Positions 11,736 to 22,959 of a stretch of 64,000 nucleotides of DNA are shown in pieces. The first letter of the stretch is position 1; each line of letters begins with the position of its first letter. The translations under genes and the position numbers were made by a program. The stretch is from Liquidambar formosana (lineage: Eukaryota > Streptophyta > Magnoliopsida > Saxifragales > Altingiaceae): NCBI GenBank assembly GCA_039720395.1, contig CM077826.1:15681962-15745961 (forward strand), given 5' to 3'. The notes beneath the pieces are model-generated. The model had not been told where the DNA came from and made no database searches. It was given only the letters and a program-made list of their open reading frames with translations.

Positions 11736-14700
11736 CTACTTTCTCCGTCTACCACTAGCACTACTACTGGCACCTTTTGATCCCTCAGATACACAAGCAT
11801 CTACAGCTGCTAAAATCTGAGCTTCAAATTTGTAGCCTTTCAGAGTTGCCCTCACCTTCCTAACCACTTGTTGCTTCATCACCCTACGCTCTGCCGTTGA
11901 AAGATTCTTACACCTATCCATCCCCTTGAGAAGCCCAACCAAGGTTTCACCAGAGCCCCCACTGGCTTTTTCAATGCTCACAAGCTTCTCCACCAGTTGC
12001 AAAGAAAACATCCGCTCTAAGCAAGCTTTGTTTCCCAACTCGACAATATCCAAAACACAATGCACATTCACTTCCCGTGTCTTCATGGATTTACTACTAT
12101 CAATCGAATGAGCCAATCTCTCTATGATACCCATCTGAAGAATCCGCTGCAAAATAAGGACCCCACCATTGCCAAAAAGCATCTGATGTAGTGTTGTGTA
12201 GGCTGAATCCTGCAACTCTGCAATGGTGCTCTGCATCATCTTGAATAGCTCAGGAATAATATCATACTCTAGAAATTTCTTTATGCAGGGTTCTCCACCA
12301 GAAGAAGCTAGCTTCATTAGTAAGAAGGCAGATTCAGATCTCATTGAGTTTTGTTCTGAGTGTCCAGATTGCAAGAGCTCTGATAGTCCTTTTGATGAGG
12401 GGGCTTTGTAGAATCATGTGTCTGATTCTTGGGTCTCCCGCATTCTCAATGATTGGTATAAGATCTTGCATTGTCTCCAATACTTGCTGGTTATCGCCAT
12501 CAATTATCTTGTGAATGAGGTCTTCAAAAGTTTGTGGCTTTGGTGAAAGGGGAATATTTCGATCCGATAGTACAAATCTCTCCAAACTAAGCCTTACTTG
12601 CCAAGGCAAGAGGTTTAAATTACCAGGTTGAAGAGACCCATTTGCTGGAGGGCCTTTGACCTCATAAAATGCCTTCAATGTGACAATAGCATGATGTTGT
12701 GAAACTTCAGATCCATTCCCAAGAAGTTTAATTAATTTCTTGTCGATCTCAAAAGCAAACATTCTCTCAACAGCTTTTGACTTTCCAGCTCTGGTCAATG
12801 ACATCAATGTTACAAACACACTATCATGCCACTCCTCTGCATCAGGAGAGAGCAAATCTGCGAGCTGATTAAAGGGAATACTCTGAAGCACCTTATCAAC
12901 TGTCTCTGGGCTTCCGAATTCCGCGAGCTTTGCAAGAACAGTTGAGAGGTTTGTTTGGATCATGGGGTCCTCACAGTCCTTCAATATACTTGCCAGTTTA
13001 TCAACTGCCCCAGTAGTTTCAAGGGGTGGAAAATAATTACAAAAATCACACTCACTGAATATATTTGTGATGGCTTCAGCAGATATCGAAATCAGGCCCA
13101 GTGAATCAGTTGAGATCAGGTTTGCAATCCGGGGTCCCAATATGCAACTAAAGCTTGCTCTGCCGGCTTCAAGTTCAGAAATGGATTTGCTAGCCATTAG
13201 AGCTTGGATTATGGCTTCTAAGGTGATAACCACTTGCTTTTCTTCTAAACCACTGAGAAAAAACTCTATCCTCTGCTCGGCAATCTTTTGGACGGATCCT
13301 TTTCCGAAAGTTAAAAGCCAAGGGCTGATAAATGCAGTCCCTTCTGGGTTTGATTCAGTTAACAGAATCTCAACTGAATCATTTGTCTTGCAATCAAGGT
13401 ACAGAGAAACCATGTCATGGACATGGTACAAGGCATACAAATCAGTCTTCATCAGTAAGGAGCCTTCAACAAGCTTGCAAACTATGAGAGGGAACAAGTT
13501 TTCCTGCCCAAGAACTGACCAAATGGCTTCTAGACAAGCCTCTGGTACAGGTTCTGCCCATGAAAGAGAAGCGAGAGCTATAAACAGCCTTTTGGAGTCT
13601 TCAGGCATCGCTTCAAGACTAAATTCAAATGATCCAAAAATGGTTAGCGTGTTCTCAGCTTCTTTCTCATTCACATATGAGACAGGACCTGGAGCACATG
13701 TGGCATAGGTAGATAAGTTGGTGATGGCTTTCTCCCATTTCTCAGATCTTATTTCTTTCCTAAGAGCCTTACCCATGACAGCAACTGTAAGAGGGTGGTG
13801 GCCACAACGTTCAAGCAAGCTGTCTTCTACACCCTATACAGTAATACAGCAAGTAAGATAATCTCAGCAATTTACACCCTGGTAACCAGCAGAAAAAATG
13901 CATAATATATAAGAAAATAAACACAAACAGAGAGCATATGCAGTCAATAAATTAAATATAGGTTCAATCCAGCTGAACTTGACTCCAATGATTTGGAGTG
14001 ATCAGTTGCTTGGATCAAGGTTTAAACAATCAACTTTGTGTCTATCTTTGGTTGCCAAATAAGTGAAATTCATTTATGGAAGATCATGGAACTGACGTGG
14101 GAGCATCCCCCACGCCTGTTCAATATAAGATAGATGAGTTCATTGGGAGTATGATGGTAACTATGCCAATATATCTCAAGATAACAGCAGTAAGCTTCAC
14201 TTATCATGGCTGGAAGAATATTCAATGGATATCATTTTGGGACAAAAGACTTTAATAACATTTAAGTAATGTCACTTTAAGTTATTTAATGTAAATAATA
14301 CCCCCATTTGATTTCAATAAACATATTTAGAAAATTAAATTGCAATTAAATCAAAATCTCATTTCCAGTTTTAGTACAAAATATGAATATTGAGGTTTGG
14401 GGAAAAAAATCAAATTTCAAATGATATGGCTTATTCAAAATCTTATTAGTCCATAAACTTTCATATGATATATTACTACAAAAACATCAAGGACTATAAG
14501 AATATTTCAAGGTATAAAAAATTTATGTTTGAAATACAAAATCAAGAATTAAGAATTTAGCAAATTTTATATGTAATTTATTATCTTTTTCACTCTTTTT
14601 ATAATGTACTGGAAAAAATGGATGATAAATCAGATTAAGCTAAGATCATTCATGTGTAAAGCTAAACATAAGAGTAGCTCTAGATTATGTTTAGGAGTAC

Positions 14701-16015
14701 TCCTTTTTTTTTTTTTTTTTTTTTTTGTGCGTGGCTATCTACAACTTATTTTGAGTTAGATATTAGATAACTATGGCTAAAGAAGACATAAAGTATTCTA
14801 CAAGAATCTGAAATGCCCTGTGACTATAACTGCAGACACCTGTGCATCGTGCATATGTTTTAATGTTTCAAGACAACAAACAAGAATAACATAGTTGTGT
14901 CATTACTATGTGGGTTATCAAAACTAATATACCCAAACATAAATTGATTATGTTATTGAGTTCATACCGGCAGTTCTTCCTCATCAAGGAGGCTATGGTA
15001 GAGAAGAATCGCCTTGCTTATTTCCTTTATGTCATCTTTGCTCAACTCTACCTTCTCTGCTTCTGTTATTTCATATACAGCTTCATTTCTCGTTGTTACC
15101 AAGTATCTGCAATCATTATCATAAAGCTTTGCAAACCGCTCAACAATGTCCTGCTCCCACACATCATCAAGAAGGATTAAAATGCTCTTCCCATATAAGG
15201 CTTCTTGAAGCAAGCAACATATATATTCAAGATCTCCACTGTTCTCATCCCTAATCTTCTTCCAAAATCCAATCTGCACCAGAAATTTGCAAATTTTTCT
15301 TGCTAAGCGCTTCTGGTATTCAGCCTTACTCCCATTACAAGCAGCTCGACTGCACCATTGCCCAAATCCGAGTTCAACCGCTCCACCCACAAACCTTATT
15401 GGAGGATGAGCAGCCACTTGACGAGCCAAACATGACTTCCCAATACCAGATAAACCTACAATTAGAATGACCCGATGAGAATCCTCTTGTTCTAGTAAAC
15501 TTCTTACAAAGTTGCACTTACTTGATATTGGATAGCCTTGCTCAGTGTTTACTTTCAATCGAACTGGAATGTTAAGTGCAGTTGATTCGATTGCTTGCTC
15601 AACATTTTCAGTCATTCTCTGAGATTCAAGCCACCAATTTAAGTCATCCCTGATTGAATTTACTAGCTTCCCGAGTGGGTCTCCAGCCACTGAACTCCAT
15701 ACTACCTTAGCCAAGTTCTTAACTCTACTCCTGGACACGATCCTCCTGTGCCTTACTGATGTTTGGACGTAGCCGTTCAATCAGACCATTCAAGCTTTGA
15801 AGTTTTCGATCTAATTGGGGGTCATGAATCTTGTAGACATGTTTTTGCTTAATTCGGCGTGTCAGATTCTCAAGATCACATATAAACTCCTCTAGGGTTC
15901 GAATCCTTTTCGGAGCTTCGTCAAGATTCCTAGAGGCTTGTTCTAGAGCACCAATAGCCCCTACCATACTCGAAACTATCTGGGTAGCTGAAGAAATAAC
16001 TTGTAAAGCATCCAT
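11736..16015 (-). CDS. NB-ARC P-loop ATPase with C-terminal armadillo-like repeats (two exons, two +1 frameshifts)
   Basis: Exon 1 is 16015-14968 and exon 2 is 13833-11736, joined at phase 0 (EEELP to GVEDSLLERC). Together they give about 1047 residues. Residues 1-90 are helical. NB-ARC motifs follow: P-loop GLSGIGKSCLAR near 188, kinase-2 SILILLDDVWE near 277, RNBS-B YLVTTRN, GLPL-like GHHPLTVAVMG and an MHD-like YHVHDM. The remainder from about 560 is leucine-rich helical repeats of armadillo/HEAT type, not LRRs, ending in a Ser/Arg/Lys-rich tail (SASGRRRK). I know this as a conserved plant family without settled function; an immune or signalling ATPase role is inference. Single extra bases near 15746-15752 and 12386-12394 shift the frame; coding is otherwise intact. 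A strong donor on the minus strand at 17261/17260 suggests a 5' UTR intron. Confidence 0.85.
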
Positions 16016-16672
16016 TTCTCACCAAGAAGGTTTGCCACCAATATTTCCAATGTTTTTTTAATGGAAAAAACGTATTTAAGAAAAAAATGTACTCAAGTGG
16101 ATAAAAGCTCCAAACATCTGCTGTGAAATGTGTATAAGTTACTAAGTTAGATCTGATTAGACTCCTCATATAGAAGTAAATCTATTGAACCTGTCATCTT
16201 GCAGCCTAATATTTTGAAACATCCAGAACCCTGTACTCACCAACTTACTGTCACAAGTGTAATTATCAAATCCAGCTTTCTCAAAACAATAGCCAAATAT
16301 GAAAATAAAGCTTGAAGAGGTTCCCGTCAAAATTGAAGAAATCATTTTCATAGCACCAAGAATCCCATTTATGTCTGTTGGAAAACCCAGGGTGAAAAAC
16401 CAAATCTTGCTAAAATCAATAAGCAAAATTTTAGAATATCCATAAAATCCCATTATGCTCTATCCATCAGATCCGGATGTCAGAAACAGCTATTGACACC
16501 CACTTTCGACAATCCATCAACTTGTACCATATCTTAATCAAATTTCATCACCACAATAACCCACTTTGCACTAAAGAAGATCACCCATGGAGACCCATAA
16601 TCTCTACAACAAAACCAATGAGAATTAGAACCCAATTCTTAAAAATGCATCATGAAAAATAATATTCAATAA

Positions 16673-16709
<37 letters not shown>

Positions 16710-17541
16710 AGTTTCTAAGAACGCATATGAGTTCATTGAGTGAAAACCCCATTAATCCCCGTGGCAAAATCCATTACAATCAAAACCCAATTCTTCAAAA
16801 TGCTCGTTCAAAAACAATCAAAACTTAATCCCTCAAAAGCTTCAATACTATCAATGATAAAAAAAACAAGTAAAACCCAGCTCTTCAAAAAGCTTCAAAG
16901 CCATCAATAACCAAAAACATTTGAAACCCAACTCTTCAAAATGCTCCAAGGTATCAATACTAAAAAACGATCAAAACCAAATTCGTAAAAAATGCTTCAA
17001 AAAAAAATTTAAAAAAAAAAAAAAAGCCCAGCTCCTCAAAATGCTCCAAAAGTTCAAAACTATCAATATTCAGTTACAATTCAAAGCCCAACTCTTCAAA
17101 TTGCTTCAAATCCATCAATATCCAAGAGCAGTCAAATTCAATGTAAGTATTCTACAACTTCTTTGAAGTGAAAAACCATTACCAACATTCAGAAGAATTT
17201 GGAATCATAAAGTCAATCAATAAAATTTATAAAAAGACAGCCTGAGAAAGATGTTCTTACCTTGGAGGCTTGGGGTGAAAATTAAAGAAACCCTATAATG
17301 AATAAATTTCTGCACAGGTTGAAACCATTTAACATAGCTTTCACTGTTACAATTAAGGTTGAAACTGAAAGAAAGATCCAATAATAGGAGAGAAAAGAAA
17401 ACGAACTGAAGAATGCTGTCCTCATGCTCTTCATTGTCAACCAAAGATGGTTGGAAATTACTGTCCACATGTCGAGGACGTAACTGTGTCACCGGCCAAT
17501 GGAATTATAAACTGACACGTGAGTACGGAATGGAGAAGGGA
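16016..17541 (-). other. 5' leader, probable 5' UTR intron and promoter side of the NB-ARC-ARM gene
   Basis: On the minus strand a good donor (ccaag/gtaag) lies at 17261/17260, and an acceptor candidate (ttcacag) lies near 16120, about 100 bases before the start codon. The intron contains a 34-base A-run at about 16674-16707. From about 16790 to 17115 there is a loose repeat around cccaactcttcaaaatgcttcaa on the plus strand. The leader exon would be upstream of 17261. The transcript structure is inferred from splice signals only. Confidence 0.45.
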
Positions 17542-17550
17542 AAACAATTA

Positions 17551-18540
17551 GGGTAAATTATAATAAGACCCCCTCTAAAATCTGACTATTACAGATACAC
17601 CCCCTCATGTTTTTAAAATTACACTGACACCCCTACTTTACTAAAATAAACTACAAAGAGACCCCTCCTTCTAACTTCCATCCATTAATCCATTAAATCA
17701 TATTCAAATTTTTTCAAAATATCCCTAACTACCCTTAGTGGATGATAACTTTCATGTTAAATACATATAACTCACCAGTCCAATAGTTCATCCAATACTT
17801 TTGAATTTTTTAATTATTATTGATAAACAACTAAAAGATAATATATATATATATATAAATATAAAAGAAAAATGTTAAAAAAAATTTAAATTTCCTGTCC
17901 AACTGATGTGGTAGCTGTCAAATTTGCTCTTTAAAAACAATTATTTATTTAATTAAATTTTTAATTGATTTGCAAAATAAAAAATAAAACAATTGATTTG
18001 CTAAGTTGCCACCTTATTTGAGTAAGTAGATTTGAGTAAAAAAAAAAAAAAGGTTATGTAGCATTACTCATATATAGAAATAAATAAAAATAATTATTAC
18101 AATGGAGATGCACGTATAGAGGTGGCAAATGAGGTGGCAACTTGGCAAATCAAATTTTTTATTTTTATTTTTACACATCAATTAAATAGATAATTGTTTC
18201 TAATGAGCAAATCTGATGGCTACCACATCAGCTGGACAAAAATTTAAGCTTTTTGGGATTTTTCTTTTATATATATATATAATCTTTTAATTGTTTATCA
18301 ATAAATAAATAAATCAATCAAATGTACTGGATGAATGTGTTGGACTGATAAGTTATATGCATTTAACATGGAAGTTGTCATCCAATAAGGGTAATTAGGG
18401 TATTTTGAAAAAAATTGAAAGTGATTTAACGGATTATAGACGGAAGTTAGAAGGAGGAGGTCTTAATGTAATTTCAGAAACAGTGAGGGGGTTTATTTGT
18501 AATTGTTAGATTTTAGAGGAGGTTTTAATGTAATTTACCC
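17551..18540. mobile_element. 990-bp foldback element, Mutator-like
   Basis: Almost the whole element is an inverted repeat. It starts gggtaaattataataag and ends taatgtaatttaccc, and the inner arms (for example the block around accacatcagctggac and its complement) also pair. The 9-bp target duplication aaacaatta is perfect at 17542-17550 and 18541-18549. It carries no transposase and contains TA microsatellites in both arms. It lies just upstream of the NB-ARC-ARM gene leader. Confidence 0.88.
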
Positions 18541-18549
18541 AAACAATTA

Positions 18550-19897
18550 AGTAAAGTGTCAGACATGAATTTAAAAGAAAAATGTTTCTTGTCCTATTCT
18601 CCTATCCATGAGTTTAGGATTTATCTTACGGACCGGAGTTAAATCGGGGATAAATCATGCACAAGTAAAATATTCAGTCGAACTAAGTTATTGGTTGGCC
18701 TAATGACTAGAGGGGTTAGAAGTAGGATAGGGTAAAGATTCGAACCTCTTGCATTGTGTCAAATATATATATATATATACATATATAGACACACGAATTT
18801 TTAATGATTTTACCTTAATTTGGAAAATTTTCAAATTTGAAATTTAGAACATCTTTTCATCTTAATATTATTCACTAGAATGACTAAAAATTATTTTAAA
18901 ATCTAAAATCTAATGAACTATGATTTTTTAATTATAGAAATTAAAGAACAAAATTGTACAAATGTCAAAGAGACCATAGCAATTCAAACTATTTGAGATT
19001 AAGATCAGACCTCTAAATCACTTGGACATATGCAACAAAAACACTATATAGCCCCGAACTATGAGCAAATTAAGAAGCAGCTGATTTGTTCGTTTGTTTT
19101 GTTTGTTTTTGCTTTTGTTTTCAACTAGCACAATTATTATTTTTTGTTTTGTTGGAACACATTAAGAAGCTGCTGACAATCTCCCTTGGAGATGCTCTAA
19201 CACGTGACTAGAATTCTTCAATGAAAAGCAAAATCTTAGGTGATTTGATAATTTAATTAGCCAAAGAGGTCATTGAAAAAGTTGGGCAGTTTGCCAATAA
19301 TTAAATTGAAAAAATATATAATCCCGTTATATATGTATGTATGTATATACAAATATACAATCCAAATTGATAATCCCCATGAGCCATCTTTTATATAAGT
19401 TAGGTAGAGACTTTTATAAGGGTCCTCTTATTTTATTCAACAGTTGAAATGTTGGATATCTAGTTACCGTTTTATTTTCATCCAACGATCAAATTGGAAT
19501 AAAGTTTATTACGGAGTACTGATTATGATTATGATTAGATTATTTTAATATATCATGGCAGAAAATAAGACCGATGATTTTTCAGGAGCATGATGATTAT
19601 TCAAGATTCTCTCGCCTCCATTTAGGACTGCATCAAAGGTCAAAAATGTCATAATGTCATTATCTCTCTATTAATAATTTTTTTTAATTTGCTACTGTGG
19701 ATCATGCGTCTGGTTTGGTCACTTGCCGCCCCTAATTTCCAAAGTTAAATCCTACGAAAATAGTTTCCACTATTGAGCTTAAGATTTTTTTTTTTTATTT
19801 TATTTTATTTTTTATAGAATCTTAGAAGAATGGTTTTCAACCAATTCGTCCAAGAGGAAAAGAACATGTAGCTGATGTTGCCCTGGTGGAGAGAAAA
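18550..19897. other. Intergenic AT-rich spacer
   Basis: No gene is supported. A short block at about 18690-18750 (ggcctaatgactagagggg followed by gattcgaacctc) resembles a SINE head with A/B-box-like motifs but lacks a tail and target duplication. TA repeats occur at about 18765-18785 and TATG repeats near 19330. Confidence 0.5.
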
Positions 19898-20632
19898 ACT
19901 TGTATATAATCGTGACATGACTGATGTGGTGTGACGAGTCAATGAGAGTTAAATATAGTAAGATTATCATAATACTTTTTAGGAAAAATATCTAAAAACT
20001 CCCTCAAAAATAAATTAATATCCAAAAACTTTATTAAATATTTTTTCTATCCATTTAATCCAAATAAAAAAGAATCATATCTATTAACTCTAACTAATTA
20101 ATTTTTTGTTTACTGTTGTTAAAAGAAAAGAGTGATCCGACTAAAATACCCTTCTTTGACATTAATGAGTTTAATGAAAAAATTGCATATTTAACTGAAT
20201 TTCTACGGTTATCTTTTTAGTGTAATTAGAAAAAAAATTAACTATCATTAATTAATTCTTTTTTAATGTACATATGAAAGAAAGGGAGAAGAAAAGAGAG
20301 AGTACGTGGGAGAGCAAGTATGCAAGTTTGGGAAAAGAGGAGGTAAAAGGAAAAATTCACTTGAATATGCATTTTTTGTCATTAAATATATTATTGTGAA
20401 AGAATGGCACTTTAGTCGGATCACTCTTTTCTTTTAACCGCAATAAACAAAAATTTAACTGATTAGAGTTAATGGATATAATTCCTTTTTATTTGGATTA
20501 GATAGATAGGAAAAATATTTAATAGGGTTTTTAGATATGATTTTATATTTGAGGGGGGTTTTGGATATTTCCCCTACCTTTTAACTTTACAATTCAATTT
20601 TGTTTGTCTTTATTAACTCATCATACCACCTT
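19898..20632. mobile_element. Old inverted-repeat element split by a nested foldback
   Basis: The left part (tcgtgacatgactgatgtgg, then gtgacgagtcaatgagagtt) pairs with the right part (attaactcatcataccacc near 20612-20632) across the 593-bp element inserted at 19982. The left arm matches the repeat family seen at 28345 and 56722. Borders are approximate. Confidence 0.55.
19982..20574. mobile_element. 593-bp foldback element, Mutator-like, nested
   Basis: The ends ggaaaaatatctaaaaactc and the complement of gggttttggatatttcccc are inverted. Inner arms pair over a long distance (gagtgatccgactaaa with tttagtcggatcactc). The target duplication is tacttttta at 19973-19981 against taccttta-type taccttt-ta at 20575-20583, 8 of 9 matching. 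No coding capacity. Confidence 0.82.
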
Positions 20633-20639
20633 AATGATG

Positions 20640-21230
20640 ATTTTCCATGACTTTAGATTCATTTCCTATTGGGCCCAAGCACCTGATGTGTCTCAATCAA
20701 ATCCCACATAACTCCTCATTTTAAGTGATCGAGTTTTACACCTAACCTTTTAAACATCTAACCTTTTGTAATTAATAATAAAAATAAAAATAAAAAAAAA
20801 CTTCTTAAAGTCTTGCCAATTCGGCATTTGAGATCGACCACTCAAGATTCATAGTTTTCATGATGGTAATTGAGTCCAATGATTTAAAGATTTATTACGG
20901 CAATAAAAGATTTCTAACCTCTTTTGATGGTCAAAACTCAAAAGCTTTGCATTTCTAATGTGTCAAAGCATTGCTTTGGATTGTGTTATGTAATAGTGGG
21001 TCCAAATCTTCTATGCATGAGAACATACAGCAATTTTATTTGGAATAATCACCGAAGGCAAAATTTTTTTTACCACCAAGGTAAGCTTAAGAACCATTTA
21101 CCAAAATAATTCTTCATATTTTTTTCCAAAAATTTTACGCATTCACTTGATTTTTAGCATTGACATGCGGTTTTAAGCCTATTATAAGCCCCCCAGTAAG
21201 TGTGTGGAGATGTGTTCTCCCATATTTTGA

Positions 21231-21265
<35 letters not shown>

Positions 21266-21837
21266 AAAAGAAAAAGTGGGGGTGGGGAAAAATCATTGTT
21301 GGGTCTTTTGAATGCTTACAATGCTATATTCAATTCAACCCAACTATGACCTGGCCTGGCGTGAACCCAGATGGACTTGTTGCCAGCGCTATATGATGAA
21401 ACTGTCGAGTGTCTACATAGCATACCACAGCATTGTGCATCTAATAAATAGGAAAACTTCCCATGTTAAGAGGGGAAGGCAAGGGGTTCTAATTTTCAAC
21501 CCTGAAATCTCAAAAAACTCAGTTGGAGTGGGACTTCACCTATGGGTTAGGATGCAGGATTGGTACCTGAAACGAAAAAAAAGAAAAGAAAAAAAAGAAG
21601 GGAAATTACAACTCGTCCATTACATGTGCCATTATCATTTGCAACCTAAACAACTTGTAAGACGAATTCCTTTTCTTATCCTCAGGTGAAGATATGCTAT
21701 CTACAAATAAAATAAAATAAAAAGAAAAAAACAAAGAAAAAGGAGAATCCTTTCATAAGTAAAAGCAAAAGTATAATAAAAAGAAGGGAATATTGCGGCG
21801 GCACAATGAGAGGACTCACAGGCAAACAAGATGCTTG
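20640..21837. other. Spacer downstream of the F-box gene
   Basis: AT-rich DNA with a 30-base-plus A-run at about 21232-21263. Open frames here are low-complexity or match no family. Nothing coding is supported. Confidence 0.5.
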
Positions 21838-22959
21838 TCAATTATTTAGGAAAAGTGATGGAGCAAGGTTTGGATGAAGAAGCACTCCTTTAATTGGGAG
21901 ATTTTGCACTTGTTTTCCTCTAATAAAACAACATCCTTCAACCCAATACCATTCCCATCTGCCCTTCTTATCTACAACTTCCCTCCAAAAAACCATTCCT
22001 GACCCAAGATCCCTATACAAACACACAACCCCATCACCACCCACACACTTGGTACTACCCCAACTCTCTTTTCCCCCTAAAAATCTCATCCCCAATTCAA
22101 GTGGTACCTTTTCAACCATACCCCAATTATCTTCCACATCAAGCTCCCATACACATGCACCTCCACCACATGTGCCGCCGACAAGTGTCAACTTCCCATT
22201 GTGCCTCACCAACGTGGCGAACTCGAGCCGGTCCGCCATCGGCACGTTCAATTCCCTCCACGTGTTGGTGCCAATGTCGAAGCCCATTACGCTATAGGCC
22301 CGGGCCGAGGTCATCCAGTATAGGATCCCATTAGAGTACACACTCTCATTAGGGGTCCATACCGTTAGCCTCACCGCGAATTCCATCGGCATGGATCCGA
22401 TAAGTTCCCACTTGTCGCGCCGTGAGTCGTACATTTCCACCGTGGGTTCATATGAAGCACCGCCACGTGGCACCTCCGACATCCCACCGGCCACGTATAC
22501 TCGAAAGAAGGGAAATGGGCCGAGTTGGGCTTGGTCCAACACAACTGTGCCCACGGCTGGGTTTGTGCGGGTAATGTTGAGCATTGGTAGGTTTCTGTAT
22601 TGCCTAGTAAAAATGTTGCATATGGCTAATTGGAGGGACGTACCACTTGTGGGTCTGGATAGAAGAAGGCTTCCAATCGGGGCAATGGGTCGAACCGGGG
22701 CGGGCAGGAAGTCGAGGGGAAGCACGTGCCAACTGTCGCCAATCGGGTTGTGAGCGTAACAACATAGGCCACGGTTGCGGGTGGGCATGGCCACGAACCA
22801 TGCCGGGTGGCGCTGGGACTCCGATGGGGCCACCGCTAACGGGTATGCCGTAACACAGGTGTGCCAATGCCTGCAAGCTGAGCTGGCACGTGCCAAGGAG
22901 TCTGGAGCGAGGAAGGAGAAGATGTTGGCTAGGAGATCGAAGGGGAGGTGGTTCCACAT
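21838..22959 (-). CDS. F-box/kelch-repeat protein
   Basis: F-box proteins are substrate receptors of SCF ubiquitin ligases. The single-exon 373-residue protein begins MWNHLPFDLLANIFSFLAPD, a clear F-box at residues about 3-45 that would bind SKP1. A C-terminal kelch/beta-propeller-like region follows, with VYVAGGMSE, TVEMYDSRRDKWELIGSMP, VMGFDIGTNTWREL and LTLVGG. It most resembles the Arabidopsis At3g24760 type from memory. The frame extends 29 codons upstream to 23046, but that part encodes a lysine run from an A/T tract, so I take MWNH (22959) as the start. No frameshift. GC content is visibly higher than in its surroundings. The substrate is unknown. Confidence 0.88.
   Translation of the reverse strand: MWNHLPFDLLANIFSFLAPDSLARASSACRHWHTCVTAYPLAVAPSESQRHPAWFVAMPTRNRGLCCYAHNPIGDSWHVLPLDFLPAPVRPIAPIGSLLLSRPTSGTSLQLAICNIFTRQYRNLPMLNITRTNPAVGTVVLDQAQLGPFPFFRVYVAGGMSEVPRGGASYEPTVEMYDSRRDKWELIGSMPMEFAVRLTVWTPNESVYSNGILYWMTSARAYSVMGFDIGTNTWRELNVPMADRLEFATLVRHNGKLTLVGGTCGGGACVWELDVEDNWGMVEKVPLELGMRFLGGKESWGSTKCVGGDGVVCLYRDLGSGMVFWREVVDKKGRWEWYWVEGCCFIRGKQVQNLPIKGVLLHPNLAPSLFLNN

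Noticed and set aside
13067..13708. 213-codon plus-strand frame
   Set aside because: It is antisense to the well-supported NB-ARC-ARM exon 2 and has no family resemblance.
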